A stretch of 61,351 nt of DNA from SYIM01 sp041182885 (GCA_049423065.1 JBMSQB010000013.1:1-61351); one strand, 5' to 3'; positions 17,844 through 27,006 are shown, numbered from the stretch's first letter. Program-made: numbers and translations. Notes: a model not told the origin generated them from the sequence alone.

Positions 17844-19178
17844 ATGTCCAGTATTCGTCGGGTCGCTGTTCTGGGGGGAAACCGTATTCCATTTGCACGC
17901 TCCGGCACGGCGTATGCAAGTTCCTCCAACCAGCAGATGCTCACTGCCACGATCCAGGGACTGGTCGATCGATTTGGTCTACATGGTGAGCGGTTGGGCG
18001 AGGTGGTGGCGGGTGCGGTGATGAAGCACTCGCGCGATTTCAATCTGGTGCGCGAAAGCGTGCTCTCGACCACGCTGTCGGCCCAGACCCCCGCGTTTGA
18101 CCTCCAGCAGGCCTGCGGCACCGGACTGGAGGCGACGATTCTGGTCGCCAACAAGATCGCTCTGGGCCAAATCGAATGCGGCGTGGCAGGTGGGGTGGAT
18201 ACCACCTCGGATGCACCGATTGCGCTCAACGAACGCCTGCGCCTCGCGCTGCTTGAACTGTCACGTGCCCGAACCACGCTGCAGCGGTTGCGGGCGCTCT
18301 TGAAACTTCGGCCAGACCAGTTCTTCAGGCCGTCGCTGCCCAGAAACGCTGAGCCGCGAACCGGACTTTCGATGGGTGAGCATGCAGAGTTGATGGCTCG
18401 CCGCTGGGGCGTTTCGCGCGACGCCCAGGATGAGCTCGCGCTACACAGCCACCAACAACTGGCGAAGGCCTACGACGACGGTTTTTTTACCGATCTGATG
18501 ACGCCTTTCAACGGCCTGCGCCAGGACAACAATCTGCGGGTTGAGCTTTCTGCCGAGCAACTCGCCGCGCTCAAGCCTGTGTTCGACCGGAAGGTCTGCC
18601 CGGGATCGGGGACACTGTCGGCTGGGAATTCAACGCCGCTGACTGACGGCGCTTCGGTTGTGCTGCTGGCGAGCGAGGCGTGGGCGGCCGCCCGGGGCCT
18701 TCCCGTCCTCGCGTGGATCACCCAGTGCGAGGTGGCGGCGGTGGACTTTGTCGGGCGGGCGCCCGCTGGAGCGCTGGATCCGCAGGCAGATGAATCGGAG
18801 GGTGCGGAGGGCCTGCTCATGGCGCCTGCCTATGCGGTCCCCCGCATGCTTGCCCGGGCGGGCCTTTCGCTGCAGGACTTCGATTTTTACGAGATCCACG
18901 AGGCTTTCGCGGCGCAGGTACTGTGCACGCTCAAGGCCTGGGAGGATCCCCGGTTCTGTCGGGAGCGCCTGGGGCTGGAGCAACCGCTGGGCGCCATCGA
19001 CCGGGCGAGGCTCAATGTGCGCGGGGGTTCGCTCGCAACCGGTCACCCGTTTGCGGCAACCGGCGGGCGCATTGTGGCGGCGCTCGCCAAAATGCTCGCT
19101 CAGAATGGATCGGGCCGGGGCCTGATCTCGGTGTGTGCGGCGGGCGGCCAGGGTGTGGTCGCGATACTGGAGCGTTGA
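17844..19178 (+). CDS. acetyl-CoA acetyltransferase (FadA2-like thiolase)
   Basis: Thiolase of 444 aa. The nucleophile Cys91 is in QQACGTGLEA, the catalytic His in EIHEAFAAQV, the GGSLATGHPFAATGGR loop near the end and the second active Cys in VCAAGGQGVV. It cleaves 3-oxoacyl-CoA with CoA to acetyl-CoA and a shortened acyl-CoA. I chose ATG 17844 (AGAGGGTG just upstream, start MSSIRRVAVLGGNRIPFAR); longer in-frame starts lie within the hydratase gene. Length and neighbours match mycobacterial FadA2 (Rv0243). The acyl-CoA dehydrogenase begins 3 nt after its stop. Confidence 0.93.
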   Translation: MSSIRRVAVLGGNRIPFARSGTAYASSSNQQMLTATIQGLVDRFGLHGERLGEVVAGAVMKHSRDFNLVRESVLSTTLSAQTPAFDLQQACGTGLEATILVANKIALGQIECGVAGGVDTTSDAPIALNERLRLALLELSRARTTLQRLRALLKLRPDQFFRPSLPRNAEPRTGLSMGEHAELMARRWGVSRDAQDELALHSHQQLAKAYDDGFFTDLMTPFNGLRQDNNLRVELSAEQLAALKPVFDRKVCPGSGTLSAGNSTPLTDGASVVLLASEAWAAARGLPVLAWITQCEVAAVDFVGRAPAGALDPQADESEGAEGLLMAPAYAVPRMLARAGLSLQDFDFYEIHEAFAAQVLCTLKAWEDPRFCRERLGLEQPLGAIDRARLNVRGGSLATGHPFAATGGRIVAALAKMLAQNGSGRGLISVCAAGGQGVVAILER

Positions 19179-19181
19179 ATC

Positions 19182-21005
19182 ATGCCCGACTACCGGGTGC
19201 CATTGCGCGACATGCGATTCCTCATGAACGAGGTGTTTGACTACGCCTCGCATTACCGCGATCTGGCGGGCGGAGACGATGCGTCCCCGGAGGTGATCAA
19301 CGCCATCCTTGAGGCCGCTGCCGACTATTGCGAACAGGTGCTGGCGCCACTCAACGCAGTGGGCGATCGCGAGGGCTGCGTGTTCGAGGACGGGCGGGTA
19401 CGCACCCCAACCGGCTTTCGAGAGGCCTATCGGCAGTTCGTTGACGGAGGGTGGCAGAGCCTGTCGTTTCCAACCGAATACGGCGGGCAGGGCCTGCCCA
19501 TGTCGATGAATCTTCTGAAGACCGAGATGATGGGCGCGGCCAACTGGGCCTTTGCCATGTATCCGGGCCTGAGCGTGGGCTGCATTGCCACGCTCATGCA
19601 GTACGGCAGCGACGAGGTGAAGCAACGCTATCTGCCCTCGCTTGTGAGCGGGCGCTGGACCGGCACGATGTGCCTCACCGAACCGCAATGTGGCTCGGAC
19701 CTGGGCCAGGTCAGGACCCGCGCGCTTCCTTTGGGCGATGGTCGCTTCGCGCTCACCGGCACCAAGATCTTCATCTCCAGTGGTGAACATGATCTGACCG
19801 ACAACATCATCCATATCGTGCTCGCGCGCTTGCCCGACGCGCCGCGCGGCACACGGGGTATTTCGCTCTTTCTGGTGCCCAAGGTGTGCGTCAACGACGA
19901 CGGCAGCCTGGGCAAGCGGAATTCGGTGATTTGCGGCTCGATCGAACACAAGATGGGCATTGCAGCGAGTGCGACTGCGCTACTCAATTTCGAACAGGCC
20001 GAGGGCTTCCTGATTGGCGAGCCGAACAAGGGTCTGGAAGCCATGTTCACTTTCATGAACACGGCCCGTATCGGGACCGCGATCCAGGGCGTCGCGCATG
20101 CCGAGCAGTCGTTTCAGGGAGCGCTTGCCTATGCCCAGACCCGACGCTCCATGCGCGCACTGTCCGGCGCGAAAGAGCCGGAACAGGTGGCTGACGCGCT
20201 GATCTGGCATCCGGATGTCCGCAGGATGTTGCTCACCCAGAAGGCGATTGCCGAGGGCGGGCGTGCGATGGTGTACGCCGCAGCGCAGATCGCTGACCGG
20301 ATGTTTGACGCCAGCCGGGCCGGTGACGCGGCCACCTGCAAGCGGCTCGATGAGGAACTCGGGTTTTACACGCCGATCCTGAAAGGGTTCCTGACCGAGA
20401 TGGGTCTGGAGGCAGCGCGGCTGGGTGTACAGATTTACGGCGGCCACGGCTACATCCGCGAACACGGCATGGAGCAGATCGTGCGCGATGCCAGCGTGGC
20501 CACGCTCTACGAGGGCACGACCGGTATTCAGGCGCTCGATCTGCTGGGGCGCAAGGTGCTGCTCGCCACGCGCGGCGCCTGCGTTCGCGACTTCACCCGC
20601 AAGATGATTTCGCAGGCAAGGCCTCATCTGCTTGGGCGCGGCGCGCCGGGCCGACAGTCGCGTGAGCTGGTGAAGCGGGCGCTGCAGTGGAACTGGCTCA
20701 CCATTCGGCTCATGGTGCGTGCCAAGGCCGACCGCGAGGCCGTGGGCGCCGCGAGCGTCGATTACCTGATGGCATCGGGCTACATCATGATGGCCCACTT
20801 CTGGGCGTTGCAGGCACGCCGTGCCGAGCATCTGCTGGCAAGCAGTTCGGGTCAGCAGCCCAGTGCCTTCTACCAGGCGAAACTGGATTGTGCCGAGTTC
20901 TATTTTGAGCGCATGCTGCCGCGTGCCGACGCGCATCTGCGGACTGCGCTTGCGCCGACCCGCTCGCTCATGAAAATGGATCGGGCGTGTTTCCGGATCG
21001 ATTGA
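19182..21005 (+). CDS. acyl-CoA dehydrogenase (FadE5-like)
   Basis: FAD enzyme of 607 aa, longer than the common 380-aa acyl-CoA dehydrogenases because of an N-terminal segment and a C-terminal extra domain, as in mycobacterial FadE5 (611 aa). Substrate/FAD motifs: MCLTEPQCGSDLG near residue 163, IFISSGEHD near 196, and the catalytic-base position Glu444 in LYEGTTGIQ. It introduces the trans-2 double bond in acyl-CoA. Starting 3 nt after the thiolase, it completes a four-enzyme beta-oxidation set with the FabG4- and HtdX-like proteins. Confidence 0.93.
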   Translation: MPDYRVPLRDMRFLMNEVFDYASHYRDLAGGDDASPEVINAILEAAADYCEQVLAPLNAVGDREGCVFEDGRVRTPTGFREAYRQFVDGGWQSLSFPTEYGGQGLPMSMNLLKTEMMGAANWAFAMYPGLSVGCIATLMQYGSDEVKQRYLPSLVSGRWTGTMCLTEPQCGSDLGQVRTRALPLGDGRFALTGTKIFISSGEHDLTDNIIHIVLARLPDAPRGTRGISLFLVPKVCVNDDGSLGKRNSVICGSIEHKMGIAASATALLNFEQAEGFLIGEPNKGLEAMFTFMNTARIGTAIQGVAHAEQSFQGALAYAQTRRSMRALSGAKEPEQVADALIWHPDVRRMLLTQKAIAEGGRAMVYAAAQIADRMFDASRAGDAATCKRLDEELGFYTPILKGFLTEMGLEAARLGVQIYGGHGYIREHGMEQIVRDASVATLYEGTTGIQALDLLGRKVLLATRGACVRDFTRKMISQARPHLLGRGAPGRQSRELVKRALQWNWLTIRLMVRAKADREAVGAASVDYLMASGYIMMAHFWALQARRAEHLLASSSGQQPSAFYQAKLDCAEFYFERMLPRADAHLRTALAPTRSLMKMDRACFRID

Positions 21006-21142
21006 GGGGCGGTCGACGATCAATGAAGGGGCAGGGCGCATGCGCGGCGCGCGGTTTTCGCTATGCTTTCGATTGGAACTGCGTTTGATCGGGCGCGAGC
21101 CAGTGCCCGCTGTGACTCAACCCATGTTTGATGGAACCACCG

Positions 21143-22120
21143 ATGAATCTTCAGGGAATCGACGAGGTCACTTACGGCGCCACCGACTTAGTGCGCTGCC
21201 GACAGTTTTTTTCCGACTGGGGCCTCACGCTGGTGGGTGACGACACCGGTCGTCTGGTGTTCGAGACGCTCAACGGCTGCCGCGTGGTTGTGGTGGCCTC
21301 CGACACCCCCGGACTCCCTGCGGGGATCGAACCCGACCCCACCGTGCGCGAAGTGGTCTGGGCCGTGGAGAGCGCAGCCGTGCTCCAGCGCTTTCGTGAG
21401 CGGCTGCAGGGCGCCCCGGGTTTTATGGATACCGGCGATCGGGTGGGCTGTATCGATCCCAGCGGGTTGGCCGTTCGGGTCCAGGTCACGCGCAAGCGCG
21501 CGGTGGAGGTGGCGTGCGCGCGCACCAACACCTGGAATGAGCGCAACCGTGTGGATCAGGCGAGCCCTGCCTATGAACGCGCTGCGCCGATCGAAGTGGG
21601 CCATGTTGTGTTCTTCGTGGCCGATCTGGCGGCGGTCACCTCGTTTTATATCGAGCGATTCGGGTTCGTGCTCTCTGACAGTTATCCGGGCCGGGGATCA
21701 TTTCTTCGCTGCGCGCCACGCGCCGGCCATCACGACCTGTTTCTGCTCCAGCTGCCGCACGGTCGCGCAGGTCTCAACCATGTGGCGTTCACCGTACGCG
21801 ATGTGCATGAGGTCTTCGGGGGCGGAATGCACATGTCGCGCTGTGGCTGGGAGACCGAACTTGGCCCGGGACGTCATCCAATCTCCTCGGCGATCTTCTG
21901 GTATTTCCGCAGCCCCGGCGGCGGCCTGGTCGAATACAACACCGACGAAGACGAGTTGACCGATGCCTGGGCGCCGCGCGAATTCACCCCGGGGCCCACG
22001 GCCTTTGCGGAGTGGGCCATTTCCGGTGGCATTGACGGCACCACGCGCCGCCAGAAAGACGCCGATGCGCCCACCGCCAAATTTGCGACCGAGCGGGCCG
22101 GCCAAAGACCGTCTGCCTGA
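21143..22120 (+). CDS. two-domain VOC family protein
   Basis: Protein of 325 aa with two vicinal-oxygen-chelate modules (about residues 1-120 and 145-270). The second has a plausible 2-His-1-Glu metal site: His in VGHVVFF, His in LNHVAFTV and Glu in GLVEYNTDED. It resembles extradiol dioxygenase or glyoxalase-type enzymes; the reaction is unknown. The start is uncertain: ATG 21143 gives the normal family N-terminus (NLQGIDEVTYGATDL), while TTG 21128 or ATG 21131 would add a few residues; none has a strong ribosome site. It lies 137 nt after the fadE5-like gene and ends at a perfect hairpin. Confidence 0.83.
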   Translation: MNLQGIDEVTYGATDLVRCRQFFSDWGLTLVGDDTGRLVFETLNGCRVVVVASDTPGLPAGIEPDPTVREVVWAVESAAVLQRFRERLQGAPGFMDTGDRVGCIDPSGLAVRVQVTRKRAVEVACARTNTWNERNRVDQASPAYERAAPIEVGHVVFFVADLAAVTSFYIERFGFVLSDSYPGRGSFLRCAPRAGHHDLFLLQLPHGRAGLNHVAFTVRDVHEVFGGGMHMSRCGWETELGPGRHPISSAIFWYFRSPGGGLVEYNTDEDELTDAWAPREFTPGPTAFAEWAISGGIDGTTRRQKDADAPTAKFATERAGQRPSA

Positions 22121-22124
22121 TGGC

Positions 22125-22147
22125 CCGCCCCGCAGGGAGCGGGGCGG
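22125..22147. terminator. candidate bidirectional terminator hairpin
   Basis: A perfect 9-bp G+C inverted repeat (CCGCCCCGC / GCGGGGCGG) with a 5-nt AGGGA loop begins 5 nt after the VOC stop codon, in the 81-nt gap between convergent genes. It lacks a run of T on either side, so intrinsic termination is plausible but unproven; it could also protect the 3' ends. Confidence 0.5.
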
Positions 22148-22201
22148 TTGGGGCTCGGGTGCCTGGCGGCGTGACGGGGCCCGCGGCCGCGCCGTTCAGT
22201 G

Positions 22202-23227
22202 TCAGTCGGCGCTGATCTTCAATTCTCGCGCGAGCGTGCCGTAGCGCTCGTTGTCGGCTTTGACGAAACCCGCGAGCACGGCCGCTGACCCGCCCAGCGG
22301 TTCGATCCCAGCAGTGGAGAGCCGGGTTCGGACATCGGGCATGGCGATCACCGCATTGATCTCGGCATTCAGTTGATCGATGATGGCTTGCGGGGTGGCC
22401 AGGGGGGCGAAGACGCCGTACCAGGCGTTGACCTCCACCCCGGGTACACCCTGCTCGGTGGCGGTGGGTACATCGGGCAGCAGGTCGGAGCGCTTGGCCT
22501 CGGTGACCGCGAGCGGCACGAGCTTGCCCGCCTTGATGTGCGGCACCGCGCCACCCAGGCCCACAAAGAGCAGCTTCACCTCGCCGCCGAGCGCGGCGTT
22601 GATCGAGGGCGCCACGCCCTTGTAGGGAACGTGCAGCAGATCGACCTTGGCCGCGCGCTTCATCATTTCGCCAGCGAAGTGCATGGGCGAGCCGTTACCT
22701 GCGCTGCCATAGGGCAGGCCTGGCGACTTGCGCGCGGCATCGAGCGCGTCCTGAAGGCGGGTGGCGTTCAGTGAGGGGTGCGCCACCAGCACGAGCGGAG
22801 TGGCAGCGGGTGCGATGACGGGCACCAGATCGCGGGCAACATTGACGCCACCGCCTGCGCCAGCGGGCAGCACATGGGGCGAGATGACCACGGTGTTGGG
22901 CGTGAACAGCAGGGTGTGGCCATCGGCTGCAGACTTGGCTACGAATCCTGCGCCGATCAGTGCGCCTGCGCCCGGCTTGTTCTCGACCACAACCGGCTTG
23001 CCCAGGCGGGCGGTGAGCTTTTCCCCCACTGCGCGTGCGGCGAGATCGGGACCTCCGCCAGGGGGGAAAGGCACCACCAGCGTGAGGTTGCGTGAAGGGA
23101 ATGCGGCCGGCGTGGTTTGTGCGTCAGCGGGCGATGCGGCTGTCAGGCCGAGTCCCAGCGCCGAGGCGGCGAGCGCCATCGTGGTGAGCGGTCGGCGCGG
23201 CGTCGTGGAGGGGGTGAAACGGGTCAT
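22202..23227 (-). CDS. Bug/TctC family periplasmic solute-binding protein
   Basis: Protein of 341 aa. A long export signal (about residues 1-36, hydrophobic MALAASALGLGLTAA, cleavage near ADAQ) is followed by Bug landmarks: FPSRNLTLVVPFPPGGGPD, KPGAGALIGAGFVAKS and VDLLHVPYKGVAPS. It should bind a carboxylate or aromatic in the periplasm. It is the last gene of a minus-strand set (cupin, ThDP enzyme, SDR, NicC-like monooxygenase, Bug), so it probably captures that pathway's substrate. There is no TctA/TctB gene nearby. Confidence 0.93.
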   Translation of the reverse strand: MTRFTPSTTPRRPLTTMALAASALGLGLTAASPADAQTTPAAFPSRNLTLVVPFPPGGGPDLAARAVGEKLTARLGKPVVVENKPGAGALIGAGFVAKSAADGHTLLFTPNTVVISPHVLPAGAGGGVNVARDLVPVIAPAATPLVLVAHPSLNATRLQDALDAARKSPGLPYGSAGNGSPMHFAGEMMKRAAKVDLLHVPYKGVAPSINAALGGEVKLLFVGLGGAVPHIKAGKLVPLAVTEAKRSDLLPDVPTATEQGVPGVEVNAWYGVFAPLATPQAIIDQLNAEINAVIAMPDVRTRLSTAGIEPLGGSAAVLAGFVKADNERYGTLARELKISAD

Positions 23228-23263
23228 GCTGTCTCCTGCGTGGGTAGGGCGTCGATCGGATTG

Positions 23264-24421
23264 TCATTCAAGGTCTGTGTGCCAGGCGTCGTAACCGTAA
23301 ACCCAGTCGGCGTTTCCGGGGCCGCGCATCCACTGGTTGCCACGCGAGCCGATCTGGATTCGCGCTGTGCGCTCGCGACGGGCGTTTTCATATCGGGTCA
23401 GTGCGGCTTCGATACTTGCGCCCGGTGCGTTATCGCCCAGCGTTGCAAGTGGCGCAAGCGCCCGGCCCAGCACGACAGCGTCTTCAATCGCCATGCCCGC
23501 CCCCTGTGCCATGAAGGGAAGCATGGGGTGGCAGGCATCACCCAGCAGCGTGACGCGTCCCACGCTCCAGCGCGCGAGCGGCTCGCGCTCATAGAGCGCA
23601 CTTTTCATGACGCTGTCGCAGGCCTGCAGAAGCTTTCGGGCATCGGGGTGAAAATCGCGGTAGACCTCACGCAGTTCGTTCACATCGCCTGCGGTGGTCC
23701 AGGACTCCTCGGTCCAGCTGGGTTGGCCGGTGGTTGCAAAGACAAAGGTTTCGCGCCCCTGGCTGAGCGGGAAGGTGACGATCTGCACATCGGGGGTGGG
23801 CCCCCACCATTTGGTGAAGGCCTCGATCTCGGGCACATCGCGCACGCGCTCGGTGGGCACCACCGAGCGGTAGGAGACCACGCCCGTAAAGCGGGGCGAC
23901 TCTTCACCGAACAGCGCTGCGCGCACCCGTGAGTGAATGCCGTCTGCGCCGACCACCAGATCGTGGCGGGCGCTGTCGCCATCTTCAAATGTCAGCGTGA
24001 CGCCGGTTCCGTTCTGGGCCAGCGTACGGATGCGTTTGCCAAAGCGCACGGTGTCATCGGGCACTTCGGCTGCGAGCGCGGCCAGCAGGTCGGCCCGGTG
24101 GATGGTGACCTGGGGCGCGCCGTACTGTTCCTGGGCCACGTTGCCCATGCCCAGCCGAGATGTTTCCAGGCTGGTGTCCCAGTCGCGGCTGATCCGGAAG
24201 GTGGGTTGCGCACCGTCCCGGCGGATCCGTTCACTGAGGGGGCGCTTGAAGCCGTCGAGCGCCCGGACCACATTGGGGGTGAGGTTCACGTCGGCGCCAA
24301 CGCGCATCCAGTGGGGGGCCTGCTCATAGACGGTCACGCGGTAGCCGCTGCGCTGAAGCGCGATGGCGGCGGCGAGGCCGCCGATGCCGCCTCCGGCAAT
24401 GCCGATGTCGAGTGCATTCAT
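23264..24421 (-). CDS. FAD-dependent aromatic monooxygenase, NicC/salicylate-hydroxylase-like
   Basis: Flavoprotein monooxygenase of 385 aa with the three class A signatures: GxGxxG (IAGGGIGGLAAAIAL, residues 7-21), the DG motif (VVGADGIHSRVRA, near 155) and the GD motif (VTLLGDACHPMLPFMAQG, near 290). The C-terminal DWVYGYDAW closely resembles the end of NicC, 6-hydroxynicotinate 3-monooxygenase, as I recall it. Family members hydroxylate, often with decarboxylation, an aromatic acid using NAD(P)H and O2. Segments around the NicC substrate pocket appear to differ, so the substrate is probably not 6-hydroxynicotinate. It lies 36 nt before the Bug gene and 26 nt after the SDR. Confidence 0.87.
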   Translation of the reverse strand: MNALDIGIAGGGIGGLAAAIALQRSGYRVTVYEQAPHWMRVGADVNLTPNVVRALDGFKRPLSERIRRDGAQPTFRISRDWDTSLETSRLGMGNVAQEQYGAPQVTIHRADLLAALAAEVPDDTVRFGKRIRTLAQNGTGVTLTFEDGDSARHDLVVGADGIHSRVRAALFGEESPRFTGVVSYRSVVPTERVRDVPEIEAFTKWWGPTPDVQIVTFPLSQGRETFVFATTGQPSWTEESWTTAGDVNELREVYRDFHPDARKLLQACDSVMKSALYEREPLARWSVGRVTLLGDACHPMLPFMAQGAGMAIEDAVVLGRALAPLATLGDNAPGASIEAALTRYENARRERTARIQIGSRGNQWMRGPGNADWVYGYDAWHTDLE

Positions 24422-24447
24422 GATGGATGGGGATGAGGCGGTGACCG

Positions 24448-25227
24448 TCAGAAGGTGCCGGGATACGAGCCGCCGTCAAGCAGCAGGTTCTGGCCGTTGA
24501 TGTAGCCCGCATGCAGGCTGCAGAGAAATGCGCAGGTACGCCCGAACTCATCGGGCGATCCCAGCCGGCGGGCCGGGTGTCGGGCGATTCGGTCGTTGCG
24601 CACGGCATCGACCGGCCGTCCTTCGCGCCGGGCCTGGGCTGCGAAATTGCTCGCAAGCCGCGCGGTATCGAAGGTGCCGGGGAGCAGATTGTTGATGGTG
24701 ACGCCGTGGGCCGCCACGCTGCGCGCGAGTCCGGCCACAAACCCGGTGAGGCCGCTGCGTGCGCCATTCGACAGCCCCAGTGGTTCGAGTGGCGATTTCA
24801 CCGCGCTGGAGGTGATGTTGATGATGCGTCCGAAGCCTTGAGCAATCATCGGGTCGACCGTCGCGCGGATGAGTTCGATGGGGGCCAGCATGTTGGCGTC
24901 GAGCGCGGCCAGCCAGGTGTCGCGCGTCCAGTCACGAAAACTGCCGGGCGGCGGTCCGCCCGCGTTGGTGATCACGATGTCGAAGCGGGGGTGAGCGTCG
25001 AGAATGGCCGCGCGTCCATGGTCGGTGGTGACGTCTGCGACCACCTGCGCAACCGAGCCGCCCCCAAGTGCAGCGAGTCGCGCGGCCGCATCGGCAAGGG
25101 TCTGTGCCGTCCGGGCGACCACCACCACCTGAACACCTTCTTCAACCAGCGCCTGGGCGCAGGCAAAACCCAGTCCGGCGCTTGCGCCGCACACCAGGGC
25201 CTTGCGGCCAGCGATTCCGAGATCCAT
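24448..25227 (-). CDS. SDR family oxidoreductase, BKR-like subgroup with atypical active site
   Basis: Protein of 259 aa beginning MDLGIAGRKALVCGASAGLG, with NAGGPPPGSF near residue 90. These features fit the 3-oxoacyl-reductase-like SDR subgroup (CDD cd05344) known to depart from the canonical catalytic tetrad. Aligned on the helix SGLTGF, the Tyr and Lys positions are Ser and Arg (SNGAR). AGGAG lies 7 nt before ATG 25227. It belongs to the NicC-like cluster and is a paralogue of the SDR at 35056-35835. It may oxidise or reduce a pathway intermediate; the reaction is unknown. Confidence 0.88.
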   Translation of the reverse strand: MDLGIAGRKALVCGASAGLGFACAQALVEEGVQVVVVARTAQTLADAAARLAALGGGSVAQVVADVTTDHGRAAILDAHPRFDIVITNAGGPPPGSFRDWTRDTWLAALDANMLAPIELIRATVDPMIAQGFGRIINITSSAVKSPLEPLGLSNGARSGLTGFVAGLARSVAAHGVTINNLLPGTFDTARLASNFAAQARREGRPVDAVRNDRIARHPARRLGSPDEFGRTCAFLCSLHAGYINGQNLLLDGGSYPGTF

Positions 25228-25323
25228 GGAAAGACTCCTGGGTGGACCGGGGGCTCAGCGAGCCCAGGGCAGGGGCGATTCGTTCAGTCCCCAGTAGAAG
25301 CTTTTCTGGGCGCTCATAACGGA

Positions 25324-27006
25324 TCAATCTTTTTTCAGCATGGGTCCGGCAAACCTGGCGGCAAACGGCCCCCAGGCCTGCATGTCGATCTCGACGATCA
25401 CCGGGCCGCGTTCGGCCAGCGCGAGGCGCAACACCTCGCCCGCGCGGGCCGGGTTGTCCAGGCGGTGATAGCCCGCTCCCAAACTTGCGCAGAATTGCTC
25501 GAAGCGTGGTGTGTGCAGATCGACATAACAGTGCCGGCCGCCATACAGGTCATCCTGAATGTTGCGGATCACGCCGTAGCGCTGATCGTTCATGAGCAGT
25601 ACGACCAGATCGGCGCGCTCCTGCACCGCACACGCGAGTTCGCCCACGTTCAGCATGAAGCCGCCATCACCAACCAGCGCCACCGTGCGTCGACCCAGCC
25701 CGTAGAGCCGGTCGCCGATGGCCGTGCCGATTGCCATCGCGAGGCCCTGACCGATGCCGCCCCCGAGCGCATGGACGCCGGCGCGGGGATGGTCGAGTGC
25801 TGGCGCGCGATTGCCCCACATGCTGTTTGACAGCGTGATGTCGCGCACCCACCAGAGTGCCGGGCCAGCGCTCTCGGCCAATGCTTCCTTGAGTGCCAGA
25901 TACGGGCCGAGCGTGGCGTTGACCTCTGTTTCGCACGCCTTGCGCGCGTGACCCACGTCGGCTTGCAGGGCAGGGTCGATCTGCATTCTGCCCTCAAGGG
26001 CATCGGCGAGAGCGTCGAGTGTGAGCTGCGCATCGCCGTGAACGAAATAGCGGCTCACGTACCCGCGGTTGTGGGCGAGCGCGTTGGCGTCAATCCGGTA
26101 GAGCGCGTCGGGCAGCTTGAGCTTGTAGCGAAGCGTTTCGTTACTGCGTAGCCGCGAGCCCACCACCAGCATGGCATCGCAGGTCTGGTAGAGCGCCTCG
26201 GCGGGCTTGAGCAGGTTGAACGAGCCCAGCGTGGCGGGATGCGATTCCGGCACGATGCCTCGGCCCTGAACCGAGCTCACCACGCCCCAGCCCATCTTGA
26301 TGAATCGCTCGACCGCCGAGCGGGCCCCGCGGGCGCCGCCACCCAGCCAGAGCATGGGCCGGCGAGCGCCTGCCAGCTGATCGGCCAGCGCGGCGACTTC
26401 GCCGCGTGCGGGCGCGATCGCGCTCGGCGTCAAGGGGCCGAGGTCGTCAGGCAACGGCAGGGTGCGCGCCTGAATGTCGATCGGAATCTCGATGCTCACC
26501 GGTCCGCAGGGCGGCGTGAAGGCGAGCCTGGCTGCCTCGCGCAGCGTGGCGAGCGCGGTCTCGGGGTTGCGGATCCGAAAGGCCGCTTTGCCCACCGACT
26601 GCAGCATGGCCAGCTGCGCTGGATGTTCGTGGATGAATCCCAGATCTCGATCCAGGTACTCGGATTCGATCTGACCGGTGAGATGGAGGAGCGGTGTGCC
26701 GGCGGTGTAGGCCTCGACCATGGCGCCAGCCGCGTTGCCGCTGCCGGTTCCGGTGCTGGTGACGCAGACACCCAGCACGCCAGTGACGCGCGCGCAGGCA
26801 TCGGCCATGTTGCATGCGCCGGCCTCGCCGCGGGCAGAGACGAACCGGATCTGCTGACGACGATGAAGCGCGTCGAGAATCGGCATGTTGTGAATCGAAA
26901 TCACGCCGAACGCGGCACGCACGCCGCAGGCCTCGAGAAAACGCGCCACCAGCTCCCCCACCGTGATGGTGGGCGACGGCGCTGCAGGGGCGGGCGCGAT
27001 GCTCAT
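25324..27006 (-). CDS. thiamine-diphosphate-dependent enzyme (acetolactate synthase/2-oxoacid decarboxylase family)
   Basis: Protein of 560 aa with the three-domain ThDP fold: an N-terminal Pyr domain with the cofactor-activating Glu61 in ARGEAGACNMADA, a central domain (about 190-330) and a C-terminal PP domain with the Mg-ThDP motif GDGGFMLNVGELA...MNDQRYGVI. Relatives include acetolactate synthase, benzoylformate decarboxylase and other 2-oxoacid lyases; I cannot assign the substrate. ATG 27006 overlaps the cupin stop as ATGA, so translation is coupled. Longer in-frame starts lie inside the cupin gene. Confidence 0.9.
   Translation of the reverse strand: MSIAPAPAAPSPTITVGELVARFLEACGVRAAFGVISIHNMPILDALHRRQQIRFVSARGEAGACNMADACARVTGVLGVCVTSTGTGSGNAAGAMVEAYTAGTPLLHLTGQIESEYLDRDLGFIHEHPAQLAMLQSVGKAAFRIRNPETALATLREAARLAFTPPCGPVSIEIPIDIQARTLPLPDDLGPLTPSAIAPARGEVAALADQLAGARRPMLWLGGGARGARSAVERFIKMGWGVVSSVQGRGIVPESHPATLGSFNLLKPAEALYQTCDAMLVVGSRLRSNETLRYKLKLPDALYRIDANALAHNRGYVSRYFVHGDAQLTLDALADALEGRMQIDPALQADVGHARKACETEVNATLGPYLALKEALAESAGPALWWVRDITLSNSMWGNRAPALDHPRAGVHALGGGIGQGLAMAIGTAIGDRLYGLGRRTVALVGDGGFMLNVGELACAVQERADLVVLLMNDQRYGVIRNIQDDLYGGRHCYVDLHTPRFEQFCASLGAGYHRLDNPARAGEVLRLALAERGPVIVEIDMQAWGPFAARFAGPMLKKD

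Noticed and set aside
18630..19949. 439-codon minus-strand frame opposite the thiolase and acyl-CoA dehydrogenase genes
   Set aside because: Antisense shadow of two well-matched enzymes; composition is His/Arg/Gly-rich with no family resemblance.
24511..25830. 439-codon plus-strand frame opposite the SDR and ThDP genes
   Set aside because: Antisense shadow; spans the gap and two real genes, with no recognisable domain.
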